Of a stretch of 64,000 nt of DNA, positions 58,438 to 64,000 are shown one piece after another (the first letter of the stretch is position 1; each line of letters begins with the position of its first letter). The translations under genes and the position numbers were made by a program. Source of the stretch: Microbotryum silenes-acaulis (lineage: Eukaryota > Basidiomycota > Microbotryomycetes > Microbotryales > Microbotryaceae); assembly GCA_003665825.1 (NCBI GenBank), contig QPFY01000007.1, forward strand, positions 248,001-312,000, in the 5' to 3' direction. The notes beneath the pieces are model-generated. The model saw nothing but the letters and a program-made list of their open reading frames with translations, was not told the DNA's origin and searched no databases.

Positions 58438-59934
58438 ATGACAAGCACGAGCAATACTGCCGAGCATCCATTGCGCCTCGTCGACACGCTCAGCAAGCTC
58501 CGCACTGTACCCCCCCACTTCGCTCATTTCGCCGTTGACTCGACCAAGCTCGAGCCGTCTTCCCTACCCTACAATTACGCCGGAACTCCACGCGACTATC
58601 ACCTCTCCCAACCGTCTTCTTCCCACGCAGGTCCCATCATCGCCGCTTCACCTTGGGTCCCCCCACCCCTGATCCCGCATCTGATGCGGAACAAGCGTGA
58701 CTCGGCGATCGCGACCAAGTATCTCCCTGGCACGGCCCTGACCAATATGGAAGCCATGTTGCATACTTTTGTGACCGCGATCCTACCCATCAAGATGTTT
58801 GGTGATTATCAATACGATCCCCAGGGGATAGGGCACGACGTCCCCTACTTTGAAACCATGCCGTCGAGTCAATCGCCTGCGCCGGCAAATCGGGGAAGGC
58901 TGACTCGAAAGGTCTTGCTCTCGTCCGTCACAAATTCTAGGACTGAGCTCGGACTGAAGCTGATTTAAACCCAACCTTTCAGAACCCAGATCCACCTTGA
59001 CTTCGAAGATTCTGCTGTTGCGCTCGAATTCTTCGCTTCACCGCAAGGATCCGAGTCGGCAGCTCTCCTCGGTCAATCTCTCGACCTCGACTGGAGCGTG
59101 CTAACGAGCGATGAAAAGGCAGACAATGCTGCACGAGCGTTGTACGATCAGACAATACGACGGCACGCTATCCAACACCTTCTTGAAAATGGCAAGTTGA
59201 TTCCCGACTGTGAAGAGACATGGAGATCGATCGGTCATCCGTGGTCCGTGGCGGACACGATCTCCAACCTTGAAGGCATTCTTCGAAGCTGGACAATCCC
59301 TCCTCCTACCCTCATCAACCACTACGTCGTGGTCTCAGTTTCTCCCTCAGGGAGGCGAGCACTCTCACTCGAGCTTTTGCTCAACACCTACATCTCGACC
59401 CTTGTCAACGAACTCTCCGTCCTCGAGGCTTGCGGATCCGCCTATGCCTACACCTACGATCCACCTTCGATTTTCGCTCGACAACTCGGTCTACCCGATG
59501 GACCGAGATTGCTCAACTTGGTTTGGGCATTGGCGTTGCTTCATGTGATCGTACGGAATCAAGATGAAGGACCAGGTCTAAAGAAGATGAAGGTACTAGC
59601 GTTCAACGATTATGCGCATCTCGGGATCGTCGAGATGCTCGACCAAGCGGTTCGGGGCGCCGGTAAAGTTACTCCCAAAGTCGTCAAACGATCCCAGCTC
59701 TTTGGAAGCGATCGAGGACGACTTGATACCCATTTTTTGGCCGAAACTGTTCCTCCACTAATTGGTCAAGTACTGCGTCTGGCTTTGGTCATTCACAACA
59801 ACAGCGATGCATTTGGTCAGAATATCGAGACCGAATCCCGAGGGGGAAGTTTGGATGGGGCGATTGGCGAGAGATCTAGTGCTGCAGCTGGATTGAGGAA
59901 GGATAGGAAGGATTTGTTTCAATCGGTGGTTTGA
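58438..59934 (+). CDS. Unrecognised protein, two or more exons
   Basis: Start chosen at 58438 (MTSTSNTAEHPLRLVDTL); an upstream in-frame codon is not needed. The second long frame enters near 58983 (TQIHLDFEDSAVALEFF) after an AG acceptor at 58981-58982; the exact donor is not resolved. It runs to a stop at 59932-59934, giving about 500 residues. Helical, Leu/Ala-rich, no membrane segment or signal. Visible pieces include LINHYVVVSVSPSGRRALSL, EACGSAYAYTYDPPSIFARQLG, KKMKVLAFNDYAHLGIVEML and VVKRSQLFGSDRG. No family comes to mind and I assign no function. Codon use and a clean long frame make it a real gene. Divergent from the queuosine-salvage-like gene with a 219-nt gap. Confidence 0.7.
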
Positions 59935-60279
59935 AAGTGCGGTGTCTAGCAGTTCGAGTAGTTACTTTGCACTCGACCAGGCGGCGAGGGAACGGTGCGC
60001 AGCGAGATTTTGACCGCATTTACGCCAAGCAGAGACTTTGCACGGGTGAGAATGAGAAGAAAAAAAGAAAAAAAAAAAAAAAGCAGTTACGCTGCCGCAG
60101 CTACCTGAGGTACCTGTCGACCTAGGTCTCGGAACACGTATATGGACCATACGCTTTGGTAGGTAAGAATGTCCCTGTCATTACAACATTGTTACTCCGA
60201 AAAATTACTGGAATCACGCAGTCGGCAGAAAACGAGTGTCTCCCCTACTCGATCACAAACCCGCTTAGGTCCACCTCTC
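59935..60279. other. Convergent 3' region with A-rich run
   Basis: 345 nt between converging stops. Contains an almost pure A run at about 60059-60081, probably terminator sequence. Confidence 0.55.
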
Positions 60280-63200
60280 TCAGTCGTACTTGGCCTTCCA
60301 AATCCAGCTCAGGCCAAAGCTTTCCGCGCCTTGCTTGACGGCCAATCGATAGTAATGAGCGGCCATGCGGAGGTCCTTCTTGCACCCTTTACCGTTAGCG
60401 TAGCAAAACGCGAGGTCGGTCTGCGCATCGACGTCGCCGAGATCGGCGGCGAGGGTGAAGTACGCCACGGCCTGTGTGGACAAAGAAGACCTTGCGCTGT
60501 GTCAGCTCTGGCAAGTGACAATGGGTCGCAACGCGGCGTCGGACTGACCATCTTCTTATCTCTAGGCACGCCCCATCCAAATCGGAATGAAACGCCAATC
60601 TCGTGCAAGGCTAGCACCAGCTCGTTCTGCACAAGTCGTTCCAAAGTATCCTCGTTCAACACACCGCTTTCACTATTGCCGACTCGCAATCACAGGGTAG
60701 CACCGACCTTGGAGGCCTTGGTATCGAGCAGGCTATGGTCGCCTGCTTTCTCGTGATCGATGTCTTCGACGACGGATTCAGCAGCCGCTTGGAGGTACTT
60801 GAATCCGAGTTGAGTATTCACTTGGCATCCCTGTGAAATAGAAAATAAGTGTGAATGCCGCGTATCTCGAACTGCATGCCAGGCTAGGATGTATTGAAGG
60901 GACGAACCCAGCCATGTCGGAGTGTGAGTCTGCACGGAGGGGTTGATTATCGAGACGGGCTCAGTAAGGCTGCCACACTTCCACGCAAAAGCGAAGATGC
61001 TAGTGCGTACGCATGCATGAGCATCCCAGCCGGGCATCCGCCGTCCTGTTTTGCGCTTTGCTCAAAGTACCACGCCGCCCGAGGCAGCTCGCCGTTCTCG
61101 TGATAATGAATGCCGAGAACTGTCGAGAACCCTAAGTCAGCTCCCCCAAATTTCGGCCTACGACCATGTTATTCCAGCCGAGCTCACTGAGATAATCCTC
61201 GCACGTCTGCGGCTCGTTGCGTGGCACCACCTCCCCCTCCGGCGTGGTCGTCATCTCGACCTTCCTCCCAGCTTTGGCTTTTTCGAACGTCGGGTGTGAG
61301 ATGGACATAGAACTCGGCGCGCGCGGCGAAGAAGGCGACTGCTCGGCCTCGGTAGGTGAGCGGATCGAACCGGGTTTGGACCCACCGAAGACCGACGCCC
61401 CCATCGTGGTCGGCAAAGAATAAAACGAGTAGTTGGAGTAGAGCGAATTTGCCGTTCCAGGTCGAGCGTGGGATACCAAGACGGAGAGCCCATTCTCCTC
61501 CTCCAATGCATCGCTGTACAATCTCTGGGGTCCTTGATCCGAGACGCTTCGCTCTTTGGGACTTATCCCTGGTGGTCGAATGGCGGACTTGACCGCAAGC
61601 GATTCCATCTCGTCCTCAGGATCCCCATCACCTTCCTTCTGCACCCAACCAGGGGCCAGATCCCTCCCATCGCCCCGCTGCACGATGCCCGCCGCCGCAC
61701 TCTTTGCGACACTCGGCTTCAGAGACAGGGCCTCGAGCGCATGCCGTTGTTCGCTCAGTTGTTTGGCACGCAGAGCCAAGTCTCGCAAGTCGCCTGTCGG
61801 TCGACTCGGAGGGTCAAAGGTGATGTGGGGCACCGAGGCCGAATCGGCTTCCCTCTCGTACTCGGCCGCCGTGTCCGCTTCGGGCCCGTACGAGGGACGG
61901 ATCTTGGATTTACTCGAATGCGAGCGCGAGCGAAACTTGGCCCATCGACCGGACTGGCCTTCAGAAGCCGCGAACGGGTCTTCTCGGAGCGCAACTTCGA
62001 TCGCCAGAGCCGTGGATTGTGGAAAAGACGGCATCGTCCCCTCCGGTGGAGGAGTGATACCATCTTTGGCTCGAGCCGACGCATCCGAAGGCCGACGCTT
62101 GCGCAGGACGTTGCGTTGCCGAGGCGGACTTGCGGTAGGGGACGGCATTTGCGCTGACCGGGCTTCGACCGGACTCGAGGACTGGCTGTCAAGACCACTG
62201 TGATACGAAGACGACGCGGGGCTGTTTAAGAGGTGGAGCGGGGGAGCAGGTGGGGCGCGGGGATTCTCAAGAAGCGAAACTCTAGGGTCCGCGCTGGAAC
62301 CGGGTGGATTGAGACAGGGAGACAGATGGGGCGAGGATGGAGACTGGCCTTGCGACGGAGCAATTGGCAGAGTTCGAGGCGATGGGGAGGTTGGCGAGGC
62401 GTCTCGGTCGAACGCGCGTTGGTGAGAATGCGGCGATTGGTCGATCGGTGAGTCATGACGGGTCGAGGAGGATCGCTCAGGGTACATACTTCCAGAATTC
62501 TCCGTTGTTGAGAGCGAAATTGCCGGTAGCTGTCTCGCCATGGCGGGACTGGCAGCGGGGGTGGGAAGATGCGGCTTACTCTCCGGAGACGACTCTCTGC
62601 TCGACCCTGAGTATCGACCCCTTCGCTCCGTTGATTGATCCCTCTCCTCCTCCTGCAGTCGTTCCATCGCTCCCGAGTGACTCTTGAGCAACATCTCGCG
62701 CTTGGCAAGCTCGACTCCTCTCAGGCCCATCAGCCTTCTCTCCTCCCACGAGCTCGACAAAGAATGCCCGCCCTGGCTCGACGCCCCGTGCCCCATGGAA
62801 CTCTCGTGTCCACTCGTCGAGTGCCCGATGCTGGAGGAATGCCCAAGAGAGCTCTGTCGAGCCAGTTGGTCGATCGAGTCGGACGAATCGGATCGCGAGA
62901 CCTGGTTGCGGCCGTATTGTGGAGGCAGCGGAGGCACGGCCAATTCGTTTTGCGTAGTTGGCTCCTCCACCGCGACGAAGGGGCGAGAAAAGTTGCGCGC
63001 ACTCGTTCTCGAGGCCACCCGGCCAGTCTGTGCGACCGCAACCGACCATGTTGGAGAGCTGGAGCCTGACAAGGTTGGCGGGGACGCGCCATGCGGCGGT
63101 ACTGTGATGAGATCCGGTCGGATCGCGCGACTCGATTCCTCCGGCCCGAAAGATGTTTCTCGTGTCGGTGTCGAGGCAAGTAGTGCTCTTGGATCGGAAA

Positions 63201-64000
63201 GGAACGCTTCGGTTGATGGGGAGTTGTCGCCTATCCGTAATGGACCCGAAGAAGGAGCGAGTGCCCCATGCTGCGACTCGGCGCCGGCGCCGTCTCGAGG
63301 TGGTATCAGCTTCAGCGGCGATGGTCGGTGGTTGTCTGCTGTGGACGCGATAGGGAAAGAGGCCAGTATTTCATGTTCGATCGAGTCGTCGTAGAGCGGC
63401 ATCCCATCATAGGCCTGGATTGCCAGTCGCGAGCCCAATATCAAGTGTGTCAGTGGCGATGCTGCTCCGGGCCCCCTGTCCGTCTCGAGAACTCACCGAG
63501 TAAGGGAACGGATCGCCTCCGTCAACGGTGACGACGCTGGTCGAACTGTTCCTCGGGAACCCAGCACCACTTCTGGTAGTGTACCCCTGGCCCAAGCTAC
63601 GATGCTCCGCTTCGTCAACTTCAAAACTGCTGCGGTTCGGGTCACGGTCGATCACGGATTCGCGCCAGTCGCTGGCCCAGGTGCCGCGATCGGGCGCTAT
63701 CGACTCGGCGTCGTCGGGATCGAGCTGGGCCATCAGTCGCCTCGTCGAATTGAGTCTGTCCAATGCTGATGTGCTTGTCCCTACTCCGTAGTAGTTGTTC
63801 TGGGGGTGATGGTGGGGGTAGATGTGGTGGTGCTCGACGGCGTTCTTGCTCGACTCGCGTGATCGCGGCTGCGGGGCTAGGCTGATCGAGGCGGTCGACT
63901 GCTGGGAAGACGACGGTGCCGACGAGGTGCTGGCGCCGAAGTGCCCTCGATTGTGGCTACCGGAGGGCATCGCATCGCGGTACGAAGGCGAGGCCGGCCT
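60280..64000 (-). CDS. Sel1-repeat protein, Nif1/Dsf2-like (5' end beyond window)
   Basis: The frame is still open at the right edge (..RPASPSYRDAMPSG), so the start probably lies outside; the first ATG inside is at 63970. About 900 residues of Ser/Pro-rich disordered sequence (63970-63480 exon, then 63410-61132) with His-rich and Gly/His/Ser repeats (SLGHSSSIGHSTSGHESS). The C-terminal exons (61130-60280) hold Sel1/TPR-like repeats: LGIHYHENGELPRAAWYFEQSA, CQVNTQLGFKYLQAAAES, ELVLALHEIGVSFRFGWGVPRDK, AVAYFTLAADLGDVDAQTDLAFCYANGKGCKKDLRMAAHYYRLA and the end SWIWKAKYD. That ending is typical of fungal Nif1/Dsf2-type proteins (Nif1 is a mitotic inhibitor in fission yeast). Function here is inferred from this architecture only. 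Confidence 0.75.

Noticed and set aside
60898..61103. Small plus-strand ORFs opposite the Sel1-repeat exons
   Set aside because: They overlap minus-strand exons with clear Sel1-type helices and have no features of their own.
1..64000. CRISPR arrays, rRNA, prophage or bacterial operons
   Set aside because: No regularly spaced repeats or rRNA signatures; spliceosomal introns throughout show a eukaryotic nuclear genome.

Overview
The window reads as nuclear DNA of a GC-rich fungus. Genes are dense, sit on both strands and are cut by many short introns (about 50-100 nt, GTNNGT donors, YAG acceptors). Protein families such as Get2, Yhm2, Pch2, Oca-type phosphatase-like, Ino1 and Mcr1, together with the intron load and GC-rich third positions, suggest a basidiomycete yeast, probably Pucciniomycotina/Microbotryomycetes. 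That placement is inference, not demonstrated.

Layout. 0.3-2.2 kb: mitochondrial branched-chain 2-oxoacid dehydrogenase E2. 2.5-5.2 kb: type II membrane protein resembling alpha-1,6-fucosyltransferases. 5.2-7.2 kb: no gene seen. 7.2-11.5 kb: non-LTR retrotransposon (minus strand) with an uninterrupted 1339-codon endonuclease/reverse transcriptase ORF and an ORF1 remnant joined by TAATG, lying against a tRNA-like gene at 11.55 kb. 11.7-12.75 kb: Cys- and Ser/Thr-rich GPI-type surface protein. 13.1-14.9 kb: mitochondrial carrier (minus). 15.2-16.9 kb: MCR1. 18.0-19.7 kb: intronless INO1. 20.0-21.3 kb: LigB/DODA-type extradiol dioxygenase (minus). 22.2-34.7 kb: two tandem full-length ABCC transporters. 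35.0-36.5 kb: a LigB-like protein that has lost the catalytic motifs. 36.8-38.2 kb: nitrilase-superfamily hydrolase. 38.3-40.7 kb: PCH2 (minus). 41.0-42.1 kb: Oca/Siw14-like pseudophosphatase. 42.6-44.0 kb: ATP4 (minus). 44.2-46.3 kb: folylpolyglutamate synthase (minus). 46.5-48.2 kb: CSN7 (minus). 48.5-49.8 kb: GET2. 50.7-52.6 kb: peroxisomal 4CL-like acyl-CoA ligase. 53.5-55.4 kb: YHM2 (minus). 55.9-56.5 kb: LSM2 (minus). 56.7-58.2 kb: queuosine-salvage-like protein (minus). 58.4-59.9 kb: unrecognised protein. 60.3-64.0 kb: Sel1-repeat Nif1/Dsf2-like protein (minus, 5' end outside the window).

Most genes are unrelated housekeeping genes, many of them mitochondrial (E2, two SLC25 carriers, Mcr1, Atp4, Met7). 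The striking segment is 20-36.5 kb. The two ABCC copies are mosaics: TMD0, NBD1 and NBD2 with the C-terminal half of TMD2 are nearly identical down to the introns, while the promoters, exon 1, TMD1 and the linker plus first half of TMD2 are strongly diverged. This points to recurrent gene conversion that keeps the ATPase engine uniform while the substrate-facing parts differ. An intact and a catalytically dead LigB-fold protein flank the pair. No CRISPR, rRNA or virus was seen.
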